From Melitaea cinxia (lineage: Eukaryota > Arthropoda > Insecta > Lepidoptera > Nymphalidae): a DNA stretch of 64,000 nt. Location: assembly GCF_905220565.1 (NCBI RefSeq), contig NC_059399.1, positions 6,727,501 through 6,791,500 on the forward strand, read 5' to 3'. The notes under the pieces were generated by a model. The model ran no database searches, was not told the origin of the DNA, and saw only the letters and a list, made by a program, of their open reading frames with translations. A program made the position numbers and the translations under genes. Of the stretch, positions 10,731 to 21,300 are shown piece by piece (position 1 is the first letter of the stretch; the number at the start of each line of letters is the position of its first letter).

Positions 10731-13700
10731 GTATGTTTGTTTTAAGTCTTTTTATTCATTCAAGTTTTAGATTTTTTTATGTTCTTAGTAAGAAGCGGGC
10801 TATTTTAATTATGAGTAGCCAAATTATTATCCTTTTTATCCCAAATTGGAAAAATTTTGTTACTTTATATAAATTACATGACAAACACCAGGACCGATGG
10901 CTTAATGTACTCTCTGACGCACGGTGGGGAGATCCACAAGGATGGCACAAACACCCAGATCACGGCAAACATCTATATGGCCAATATAAACGTTTTTCAT
11001 GTTTGGGGATCTAAGCTGCAGTTGCTAGCGCAACAGCCACAAACCAGTGCTGTGACTGTTGATAGCGAACATTACTCGTAGCAGGGAATATTTCTGCCAA
11101 CCTGCATTGGAGCAGCGTGGTGGATTAAGCTCTGATCCTTCTTCTATATGGGGACAGAGGCTTACGCCCAGCAGCGGAATATTACAGGCTGAAGCAAATA
11201 TAAATTATATTTTTAGTGTTTAATCTTAAAATTTTTCAGAATACTTTTACAACTTACTGCTTGTTGTCAGATATGTATTATTTTTGGAATTATGAACTTA
11301 ATCTATGTGTTAATATACATGTGATAACACAGACTTCATACATTTTAATAATATTGATAAGATTAGTCCGATGGTGCAGTTTGCAGTGACCTTGATCTCT
11401 ATTTCGGGGCTTGTCTCTTAATATAGTCATACAAAATTTGGATTTCATATTTATATGTTTGTTTATTACAAAAATATGTAGCTTTATCAGCCAGCTGTTA
11501 CTTAAATTATTTATTTTAGTTATTTTTAATATTCTATGGATGTAAAAATCTGAAATAAAATTTTTATAATTTATTTATTTACTTGAAACCAAAGCTTGGT
11601 TGCCTACTTTAGGAATAGATGACCATGTGTATATGTTATAACATATTTAATTTATTTATTTAATGATGTTATGATTAATATTATTTAAATTCGGGTTATT
11701 TTTTAAAATTAATAATTTATTTATAAAAGAACTAGTAACTATATAGACATTGCGTATTTAACATCAACTTAGGTATAAGCGGGAAATATTTAGTTATAAA
11801 TATACATACACTACACACTATTTTCTCAGATATAATGGATCACCCAGTGGTTCATGTATCATGGAATGATGCAAAAGCTTACTGTGCTTGGAGGGGTGCC
11901 AGACTTCCTACTGAAGTGGAATGGGAGGCGGCCTGTCGTGGTGGCGGTTACAACAACACCTATCCTTGGGGAGATAAGTTATTTCCAAATAGAAAACATA
12001 TGTAAGTAGCTAAAACTTTCACTGGGTGGGAGCTAATCTCTGGAACCACTAAACCTATTATGAAAAGTCTTTCAGAAGTATTAATATTTAACATTATATT
12101 TTTAAGATGAGCTTAAAAGGTTGATAAACATTCTGTAAAAATACTGTTTGGCTATTGTGGTTTTAAAAGTATAGATAGTCCTTCCACATGTAGACAGATA
12201 AACATATGCACTAGAAAACCCTCACTTCAGCCTATAATATCCCACTACTGGGCATAGGCTTCTTTCCCCATCTACAAGAAGGATCAGAGCTTAATTCACC
12301 AGGCTGCTCCAATGCGGGTTGGCGGATATATTACCTACTATGAGTAACGATCGCTATCAGGTGTACATGATAACAACCGGGACTGACGGCTTAACGTGCT
12401 CTCCGAGGCACGGTGGGGACCCACAAGGACTGCACAAACACCCAGACCACGGCAAACACCTGTATGGCCAATAAAAATGTTTGTCATGTGCGTTAATCGA
12501 ACCCGCAACCGCCAGCGCCACAGGTACAATCCATGGCTTTAACCTTTGCGCCAACGCGGCGTCAGAAACCCTAGAATTGACTAAAAAATAAACAAGAACA
12601 TTTTATTAATTTGACATCATGAATGAGTGATGTAAACAAAAAAGTAAGTTGAAAAGTGTATGTATACTGTATCCAAAAAAGGGAATAATATAATTATGTA
12701 GTCTTTTATGTCCATGCCAAGTGCATATTAATTCAATGTCTAAAGGTAGCCATTGACGATCAGTTTAACTGATCAGTTTTTCGCGCTCTCCAAAATTTGA
12801 TCGTAAGTGTAGAACCATCGCTCCAGTTTTAACTGACGACGCGCCACGTGAATCCAAATCGGTATCGTAAAATCCGTAATCGTCGTTCCAACCAATCGGG
12901 TCATTCTGCTTGCAGCGTCCGCGGTGATTGAGAGTGCACTAGTGTAGTGTTTGTTTTTAAAATGTCGTGGTCGGTGTCCCCTAGACGACTCATAATGACA
13001 GAATTTATTGAAAAAAAAAAAATATATATATATATATATACAGGGTGTGGCGTAAATAGTGGTCCACCGTTAAGGATTCGATAAACCAGGTAATTTCCTA
13101 TAACATATTACAATTTTATCCATTTTTACCCAAAGGTTCCGGAAATATTTTTATTTTTTATTTTTTTACGATATTTGTACCCCTTGTTACAAATTTGGTT
13201 GTAGTTTTAACAAATACCATAATTTTTTCATTTTGATTACTGGCAATTACTGCTGAACACTAGAGCTATCGTTTAATAACATGTTTTTAATGTAAATTTA
13301 AGGCTTTTGAAGAAAAAAATTGGTTTTACTCTACTTTAAACCCAAATTTTTAACATATCATGCTAATTCAAGAGCGATTTTTGTAAAAAAAATGTACTAA
13401 GCTGTCAGTGCCCATTCATTTAAAAATATGCCTACTAAATACCAATTTCAAAATGGTATCACAATAGCAGATCCTATTGTTTAACAGAAAGATATACAAT
13501 TTTAGTTGAAGAAAGGAAGATTTTCATTAAAATACATTTTAAAATTTAGTTGCGTTAATACTTATGATTTTTGTAAAAAGAGTAACTACACTGTCAGTGT
13601 CTGTTCATTTTAAAATATTCCTACTAAACACAGATTTTAAAACGATTTGCCATCCCATTAATAAAAAAAATTATTGCAACTTTAATTGAAAAAGACTTAA

Positions 13701-16485
13701 AATTAAAATAAAAAATTACTACTGTTACAGAGTGATCTTGGCCTAACTAGTAAATTAGAACAAGGCATTAAAAAATAATTGTGTTTGCTCACAAACGAAA
13801 AAAAAAACCGACTTCAATTACATCGACGAGTAATACAACGTAGATCGACGAAAAAATAGTCAAGTAACTATGCGTTATCAAAGATTACTCAAAAAGTAGT
13901 TATTAGATCTCAATAAAATTTATATGTGACCACATGATAAACATTAGCTTTCGATTAAATTAAAAATTATCAAAATCGGTACATCCAGTAAAAAGTTATT
14001 GCAGATTTTCGAGAGTTTCCCTCGATTTCTCTGGGATCCCATCATCAGATCTTAGTTTTCTTATCATGGTACCAAACTAGGGATATCCCCTTTCCAACAA
14101 AAAAATAATTATCAAAATCGGTACATCCAGTAGAAAGTTATGCGGTATAATACACCGTAGGTCGACGAAAAAAGCGTCAAGTAAAAACGCATTATTAGAT
14201 ATAGCTCAAAAAGTAGTTGTTAGATCTCAAATAAATTTAAATGGGCCCAATTGACACACACCACCTTTCGATTAAAAAAAAAAAAATTCTCGAAATCGGT
14301 CCACACGGTCAAAAGTTCGTCGAATTGAGAACCTTCTCCTTTTTGGAAGTCGGTTAAAAACAAGTCATACTGTCATCGTTTATTATTATTCTTTGACATG
14401 ATTACAAACACTGTATATTCGACGTTGCAGAGCATGTATAGCTGCGAATGGGGGCCATTTCGAGCATTTGGTGTAATTTTTAGTGTTTGTAATCATGTCA
14501 AAGAATAATAATAAACGATGACAGTATGACTTGTTTTTTTTTTAATACCTTGTTCTAATTTACAAGTTAGGCCAAGATCACTCTGTAACAGTAGTAATTT
14601 TTTATTTTAATTTTAAGTCTTTTTCAATTAAAGTTGCAATAATTTTTTTTATTAATGGGATGGCAAATCGTTTTAAAATCTGTGTTTAGTAGGAATATTT
14701 TAAAATGAACAGACACTGACAGTGTAGTTACTTTTTTTACAAAAATCATAAGTATTAACGCAACTAAATTTTAAAATGTATTTTAATGAAAATCTTCCTT
14801 TCTTCAACTAAAATTGTATATCTTTCTGTTAAACAATAGGATCTGCTATTGTGATACCATTTTGAAATTGGTATTTAGTAGGCATATTTTTAAATGAATG
14901 GGCACTGACAGCTTAGTACATTTTTTTTACAAAAATCGCTCTTGAATTAGCATGATATGTTAAAAATTTGGGTTTAAAGTAGAGTAAAACCAATTTTTTT
15001 CTTCAAAAGCCTTAAATTTACATTAAAAACATGTTATTAAACGATAGCTCTAGTGTTCAGCAGTAATTGCCAGTAATCAAAATGAAAAAATTATGGTATT
15101 TGTTAAAACTACAACCAAATTTGTAACAAGGGGTACAAATATCGTAAAAAAATAAAAAATAAAAATATTTCCGGAACCTTTGGGTAAAAATGGATAAAAT
15201 TGTAATATGTTATAGGAAATTACCTGGTTTATCGAATCCTTAACGGTGGACCACTATTTACGCCACACCCTGTATATATATATATATATATATTGGTATA
15301 TATATAAATCTTCAGAATGTTTGTGGAAAACAAATTATTGAAACAATTAAACAGCATCGACAAAAAGTTTTATTTTACACACCTACTATTTTTATTTTAT
15401 TTTTATATTTATAACATACACACGGTCGTCTCATCCTACAAGTAAGCAAATGTAATGCTTGTGATAGATACACTTTTTTTAAAAATACATATAAATAATA
15501 CTTAGAAATAAATAAATAAATTTATAATAATTAATGTCATTAAAGACACCGTGCATGATCGATTGACATACTTATTACAGATGAGGTACTAATAATAAAA
15601 ACTGTTATAGACCAGTATATGGCAACAAACAGTAGCCGCTTTAAGAATTAATGTTTCTTCTTTGGAATCAGAATCCATTTTTTTTTTTAACAAAAATAGG
15701 TAGTACTTACTTTCTTCTTAAAATAGCCCGGTCGGTCGAAAACTGAAAAGCCGGAGTGACGCCAGTCAGTGGGGAAATATTTCAACTGACGCGAAAAAGT
15801 GATCATTTTAACTGACGCCAAAAACTGATCGTCAATGGCCACCTTAAGGGAATATGTTGAGCAAAAAAATTATTATATTATATTGAAATTATAAGATTAG
15901 ATTTTACTAAAATTTGCATTATCTTATTGTCGAACTTACCTTAACGCCAACTGTGATAATAAATATGTATTACTTAATATTGAAACTTATTAATTTATAA
16001 AATAAAAAATATATATATTCAGGGCTAACATTTGGCAAGGAACCTTTCCAAATCACAATTCCGCAAAGGATGGATACATTGGCACAAATCCAGTACACCT
16101 GTATCCACAGAATGACTTTGGTCTACACAACATAGCTGGTAATGTTTGGGAATGGACTGAAGATGTTTGGTCCGATGAAAATGTGAGCCTAAATTTAAAA
16201 TATATCTATATTGTAGACTTTTTGATACTTATAAAGGTAATTAGTGTAGCATTTACAATGAAAAGCATTTTAAAATGTTAACCCGTCGCGTCGTATAATT
16301 ACTTTAATTCTTATAATTTTTAAAACATTTTTGTGGTATTCCAGCCCAGTGAAAAAGTGAAGAAAGGTGGTTCATACTTATGCCATCGATCATACTGTTA
16401 TAGATACAGATGTTCTTCACGCTCACATAATACCGACGACAGCTCTGCCGGCAATTTAGGATTTCGCTGTGCTAAGTCTGCATAA
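10205..16485 (+). CDS. SUMF1: Formylglycine-generating enzyme (sulfatase-modifying factor 1), 4 coding exons
   Basis: Oxidises the active-site cysteine of newly made sulfatases to formylglycine in the ER lumen. Coding exons are 10205-10730, 11830-12001, 16023-16182 and 16345-16485. They total 999 nt, giving 332 aa, with intron phases 1, 2 and 0 and GT-AG at every junction. The N-terminus is a hydrophobic signal peptide (about residues 1-17). It is followed by a CGC motif (C23, C25) that matches the N-terminal cysteine pair of animal FGE. The core then follows in family order: EVSNKDF, TEAEKFGDSFVF, APWW, HPVVHVSWNDA, RLPTEVEWE, NVWEWTED and GGSYLCHRSYC. The two redox cysteines (human C336/C341) are present as C299 and C304, which separates it from the inactive paralogue SUMF2. 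Human FGE is 374 aa, so this one is slightly short at the N-terminus. The start is the first ATG, directly before the signal peptide. Introns 1 and 2 (about 1.1 and 4.0 kb) are filled with transposons. Confidence 0.96.
10867..11207. mobile_element. SINE-A with 5' inversion, in SUMF1 intron 1
   Basis: Bases 10877-11059 are the SINE head and middle in antisense; 11060-11197 are its tail in sense (TGATAGCG..AGGCTGAAGC). The whole is flanked by a perfect 10-bp duplication ATATAAATTA at 10867-10876 and 11198-11207, so it is one insertion. About 6 bp of the consensus are missing at the break. Confidence 0.8.
11830..12001 (+). CDS. SUMF1: SUMF1 coding exon 2
   Basis: Acceptor TTTCTCAG, donor GTAAGT. 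Codes for DHPVVHVSWNDAKAYC through WGDKLFPNRKH, the most conserved part of the FGE fold. It enters in phase 1 and leaves in phase 2. It is too short and too frame-split to appear as a long ORF. Confidence 0.95.
12213..12572 (-). mobile_element. Full-length tRNA-headed SINE-A, in SUMF1 intron 2
   Basis: Minus-strand copy 12563-12223 runs from a tRNA-like head (GTTGGCGCAAAGG A-box-like, GGGTTCGATT B-box) to AGGCTGAAG. Near-identical flanks AGAAAACCCT (12213) and AGAAACCCT (12564) look like a target duplication. Short ORFs here are shadows. Confidence 0.75.
13041..15272. mobile_element. Long palindrome from the 3' end of a mariner-like transposon
   Basis: CAGGGTGTGGCG at 13041 is mirrored by CGCCACACCCTG ending at 15272, each bordered by TA repeats. 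Left arm: 13041-13775 plus 14357-14412. Right arm: 14482-15272. Each is 791 bases, with only isolated mismatches seen by eye. The 69-base loop (14413-14481) reads in frame RRCRACIAANGGHFEHLV-stop, the usual end of a mariner/Tc1-type transposase. The right arm is therefore the true 3' flank and the left arm its inverted copy. Confidence 0.8.
13776..14356 (+). repeat. GAAGTCGG-ended repeat nested in the palindrome's left arm
   Basis: Runs from AATTGTGTTTGCTC..ACCGACTTC to GGAAGTCGGTTA. It interrupts the left arm inside an A-run and is absent from the right arm, so it arrived after the palindrome formed. Confidence 0.8.
16023..16182 (+). CDS. SUMF1: SUMF1 coding exon 3
   Basis: Acceptor TTCAG, donor GTGAGC. 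Codes for ANIWQGTFP through GNVWEWTEDVWSDEN. The GNVWEW stretch is a family signature. Leaves in phase 0. Confidence 0.94.
16345..16485 (+). CDS. SUMF1: SUMF1 coding exon 4 with catalytic cysteines
   Basis: Acceptor TATTCCAG, stop TAA at 16483-16485. Codes for GGSYLCHRSYCYRYRC and the NLGFRC end. C299 and C304 are the predicted redox pair. A short tail (AKSA) follows. Confidence 0.95.
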   Translation, partial: PSEKVKKGGSYLCHRSYCYRYRCSSRSHNTDDSSAGNLGFRCAKSA

Positions 16486-16742
16486 CTTGTCCATTTTACA
16501 GGATATTTTTATACGAATTTACTTTTAAAAGTACTTAATTGTCTATATAATTTGCATACCTCGCATGTCACATGTGTTTTTAATGTTGTATTTTCAAGTC
16601 TTATGATTTTTATTGTTATATTGTGTTTAAGGAGTTTGTTTCTTGTATGGTAGAAAATATAATAAAAATTCTTCTTATAATTTATTTGCATTTTGTATAA
16701 AATTGCAATATTACATTAATTGATTTCAATATCACTAATAAA
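16486..16742 (+). terminator. SUMF1: SUMF1 3' UTR and poly(A) signals
   Basis: AT-rich sequence after the stop, with AATAAA at 16661-16666 and again at 16737-16742. Either could set the 3' end. The gene ends before the convergent elongase 3' UTR begins. Confidence 0.6.
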
Positions 16743-17374
16743 ACAGAGTTAATATTTACAATAAATGGCGAGCTTTAGCTTGTACCTGCTAATAATAATA
16801 ATGGAGCTGTATGGATAATGCAAAGCACCTAATTTCAGATAAGTACAAAACAAAACGGAAGACTAAATGTGAACATCAACGGTTATATTGCTACTAACCC
16901 GTTCTTATTTTTAATCTTTGTTTGCTATGTGTAGTGAAAAACAATTTTCTATTTTCACAGCACGTAACCAATAATAGATAGATGATATATCGCTATTTGT
17001 CGTAATGTCACTGTAAACTTTATCATTATTATTTTCCAATTAACTAATAATTAATATAATTTCGACTAATTAATTTTGTACCCTCATGATAAAATATTAT
17101 TATCAATAAAATTATAATGCTAAGTTTGCAGTGACACGGGGTGATTTCCAAAATGTATTTTTGGTATATAAATAAAATTAAAATTAGACAAAATAAATTA
17201 CCAACACAACCATCTAAGTGTTAAAGTAACAGCATTGCATTTTGTATGACATCTTTACTAAAATCAGAGGTATGATCAAGATCTTCATTGAAATAAATAA
17301 AATTTACAATAAAAATGATGAGGATGTACCAATTCCTAGATCACCAACAAGCTTTTTTTGTTCAAACAATAAAA
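16743..17374. other. Gap between convergent genes
   Basis: About 0.6 kb of AT-rich DNA between the 3' ends of SUMF1 and the elongase; no feature seen. Confidence 0.5.
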
Positions 17375-18234
17375 TTTATTATAAAATTTAATTTCATAAC
17401 ATTAATAACAATTGAAAATATTGCATTAATAATAATAAGATTTCATAATTTAATGAAAATTATTTTAAATAATTGACAATTTGTTTCTATAGAACGATGT
17501 ATCTTTTTATTTAAAAAATGATAACAATAACAGATTATTTTATACAAACACAAAACTAAAACTGGTTTCTAAATTCTGAAGTTGTGTATTAAATTTTAAT
17601 ATCAGTACAAAACACCATGCGATCACAAAATCTAGCTTTACTTTGTATCAATAAAATAAAATATACACCATCGATACCGCCTAACTTTATATACACTAGA
17701 TAAATCACATTTAACACTAAAACGGATCAGAGATGTCACTGCACCTCATTCCTACACCTTTGCCCGGAAGGTCCATATTACGTAAGACCCAATAAACATA
17801 AATAGCTCGAAGTAAATCTGTATTCATAGTCTAATTTGTCCGTCGTCACACAAAGTTCACCAACACAGCGACCGGCGGAGACAATACAAGTTGAGATGTT
17901 AACAAAGAAATAAAGAATAATGGATAAGATTCCATTCCGTCAGTCGATTTAATATTAAATACTATGTCTTTTTAATAATTTTTTTTTACATAAACAGGCT
18001 AAAAAACGTTAAGTGGTTACAAAAAAGTCAGTATAACGTTCACGGACACGACGGGACCTCGACGGGCGCCGTACCGAGTGTCACGTCACGAATCACGAAA
18101 ATCGTTCTCAGTTATAAAAATTTCGGACGCCACGTACCACGAGAACGTTCTCGGTTCCAAAAAAAATGTCCGCCACGAAGCACGTAAACGTCTCAGTTGC
18201 ACGCATGTCGGTTAACGATGTCCAAGGCGCGCGG
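17375..18234 (-). terminator. Elongase 3' UTR with poly(A) signals
   Basis: Sequence after the elongase stop on the minus strand. AATAAA (as TTTATT on the plus strand) occurs at 17506-17511 and 17375-17380; either could end the transcript. The first ~200 bases after the stop are GC-rich and the rest AT-rich. Confidence 0.5.
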
Positions 18235-18378
18235 TCAGTTGCCGGCGGGCAGCACGGTGCGCGCCCGCACGCGCCCGTTGGCGTGCCCGTTGCTGAAGCC
18301 GTTCGCGAGCGCGCCGTTCTTGTACTTCAGCTCCTCCTCCAGCGTCGTCGCCGCCGGCTGCGGGGACCGCGCGCGGAC
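18235..18378 (-). CDS. Elongase coding exon 8 (C-terminal tail)
   Basis: Forty-seven codons plus a TGA stop at 18237-18235. It is strikingly GC-rich compared with the AT-rich surroundings and the other exons. Codes for a polar tail with a repeated Asn-Gly pattern (NGALANGFSNGHANG), then RVRARTVLPAGN. Acceptor TTCGTCAG. Antisense ORFs on the + strand are shadows. Confidence 0.88.
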   Translation of the reverse strand, partial: VRARSPQPAATTLEEELKYKNGALANGFSNGHANGRVRARTVLPAGN

Positions 18379-21300
18379 CTGACGAACATTTGTAACAAAC
18401 TCTTTAAATAAATATCTTTAACATTCACTCACGGACGTCTCATAGGCGTATTTACCTTAGGACTAAAGGGGCTTGGCCCGGGGCGGCATTCGGAGAGAAT
18501 ATAATTATCTAGTGTGCAGTCCCTGTAGGTCTCCCAACCGTGCCTCGGAGAGCACGTTAAGCCGGTCCCGGTTGTTATCATGTACACCTGATAGCGATCG
18601 TCATTCATAGTAAGGAATATATCCGCCAACCCGCATTGAAGCTACATGACCGCATTGCCCTACATGGGGAAAGAGGCCTATGCCCAGTAGTGGGATATTA
18701 CAGGTTGAAGCGATAAGTACCTAGTGGAAAATTTATCGACTTTCGTAATGGATACTTAAAAAAAAGTTTAGCCCAATATTATATATATATACTTTCAATA
18801 TTTAAAAAAAATCGATTATTTATTAATACATTGCTTTTTTTACATACGCTGCTTTTACCTTTTTCCCCTAATTTGTGGGGCGCCAATTAAAAGGCGCTGA
18901 ACCATATAATACGATACTGGTTTGTATATGCCTAAGTAATTTAATGCTTGTTTTATAGGTACACAGGGCCACTAAAAACTGCGCGAATGGGCTAGTCAAA
19001 ATTTATAATGATGTATAAGTTGGCAAACGGTTGTTTTACACATAGATATCGGCGCGGATGTTGAAGGCTCGGCGATATATATATATATAAAAATGGACAC
19101 GACATCATATAATGTGTAAATTAAGCAGGTGAATGCATAAATATTGATTTCTTCATTTAAAGGTCTCTATTAAGCATAAAATCAATTAATTATATAAATA
19201 TTACAGTTATACCTTGTCCAACAGTTTATTTTCTTTTTGACAGCTCACGCCTACAAAGTAGTTTTTTTTTTTCGGAATAATCTATACGAATAACGAATAA
19301 ATAAATTGGAGTGTCTGTTTGTAATATTAAAATAACCGCTTTTTACTAAATACACGTGGATGTATACATGGTACATATACCAAAATATATTTTTTTACAA
19401 TTTTTGTCTGTCTGTTCCGGCTAATCTCTGAATCGGCTAGATCGATTTTGACGGGACTTTTACTAGCAGATGGCTGATGTAATAAGGAGTAACTTAGGCT
19501 ACTTTTGTTTTATAACTCTGCAAACTGAAAAATAACTTTTTTGTTAAAAACGCGGACGAAGTCGCGGACACAGCTAGTGTACAATAAAATTCTACAGTAA
19601 TATCATACTTTATTGGCGAATAGTGATTAGTGCAGTGCTCTGTGCATAACAAACAACTACAGACTATCAAAAGTTCTTGAAATACAATAAATCCATCATA
19701 TGCTTAAAATAATTTTGCGTCATGTAATTATCTAATATATAAAATTCTCGTGTCGCGGTGTTAGTAGTTAAACTCCTCCGAAACGGCTTGACCGATTCTC
19801 ATTAAATTGCATTTGTGCATATTGGGTAGGACTGAGCATCGAACAACATCTATTTTTCATCCCCCTAAATGTTAAGGGTTAGTCCACACGTATTTTTTTT
19901 TTTTTTTTTTATAAATTATTTATTTGTTTATTTTATTATGTTTTGACCTTGAAAAATACATACACCCCTCCACCACCAACCCCTATTTTTAAATAGCGTT
20001 TAGCGGCAAGACAACGTTTGCCGAGTCAGCTAGTTGTTTCTATAAATTTAATGAAAAAAAAAAAGAAATAAAAATAGTATCTATGATTCCAAGATAGCTT
20101 ATTTGCAAGGAATTCAGTAGAAATCTTGGAATTTAATTTCAAACCAAGAGTAAAGAACAATAACTCTGTTCATTCATTTATTTATTTTTTGACGGCTGCC
20201 TTAAAATGTGAACTATGCACGCGTTACTGAAATTTAACTTTAAAAAGCGTAGTTAATAAAGTCTAAATCAAGTTTATATTAAAAGTTATGAGCATATATA
20301 CTTGGAAAATCACATACTTACCTACTTATTTATTTAAAAAATAAAACAAGTAAAATTATTAAATAAAGTAACAAAACAACTAATAAACGAATAAATAATT
20401 AATATTTTTAAACTAAAAATATTTTATTAAATCGATTGAAAATTTTTCTTAAATAAAATCTATTATTATTTCAAAACGAATTGGTAACGTGTGAGGGATT
20501 CACTAATTTCAAATTTTCTTGAACTGTCAAAAAGAAAATAAACGAATGGACGGTGTATAGTTAATAGGTTGATATTAAAAACGTTACAATTACATTATAT
20601 GTTTCAACGATTATATGAAATAAATTTTTACCTTGGGTTTGGAATAGGACTGGTTGTAGAAGTCTTTAAAGAGGAAGAAGAACATGACAGCGTGCATTCC
20701 GATCCACCAGACGAAGGCTCGTGGGTAGTCACACTCGATGAACAGCAGTTGGAAGGCATGCACCATTATACCAACAAACTGCACCTGTCAATCGTTTTAG
20801 ATGGTTGATTGATTGAATAATAATCACATCACATTAAATATGGTGGCTAAACTGGAATTCAGCCTATCATTTGTCTCTATCTTGATAATGTCTTTTCAAA
20901 AAAAAAAAAAAAAAAAAATATGGCCAGAATTTTTTTTCACGTGGTTGTTATCTATTGCACCTACAGAAACCCAGATTTGAAGGAGCGTAGTTAGGAGTCG
21001 AACGCCCTAAGTATATGAGTTGACCGGTAAAGGTTTTAATAAAAAATATCTCTCATATAATTTATTTAAAAACGTCATTGATTTCGTATCATGCGTGCAA
21101 ACGGATAGACAACATTTTTGAATAAACATGTGCAGACGCGTGTTAGTTTTACATGTAAAGATATCAACTTACTGATAATGGCCGTTCGGAATTCAATGAA
21201 CAGGACACTAGACGGTCGGAAACAACGATTGAACGTATAGTGTGTCATTGAAACGAGGCCTTCTTTAAGGATAAAAGGTCTATTAATAAAGTACATTCGA

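Larger units (their letters stand above)
12741..15847. mobile_element. Harbinger-like element enclosing a nested palindrome
   Basis: Ends AGGTRGCCATTGACGATCAG in inverted orientation at 12744 and 15844, flanked by TAA on both sides (12741-12743, 15845-15847). The ends and TWA-type duplication suit PIF/Harbinger. An ATG at 12962 opens MSWSVSPRRLIMTEFIEK, which resembles the start of a MADF-domain accessory protein; it is cut off at 13020 by the inner element. Confidence 0.55.

Noticed and set aside
10205..11014. 269-aa ORF as a complete single-exon protein
   Set aside because: After 10730 it reads through a splice donor into intron and an inverted SINE; the SUMF1 homology continues at 11830.
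18235..18378. Horizontal transfer from a GC-rich donor
   Set aside because: The GC-rich sequence is a normal in-frame last exon with proper splice site and continues the elongase frame.
18166..18411. Forward ORFs over the GC-rich segment
   Set aside because: Antisense shadows of elongase exon 8.
20569..20808. 79-aa forward ORF
   Set aside because: Antisense shadow of elongase exon 7.
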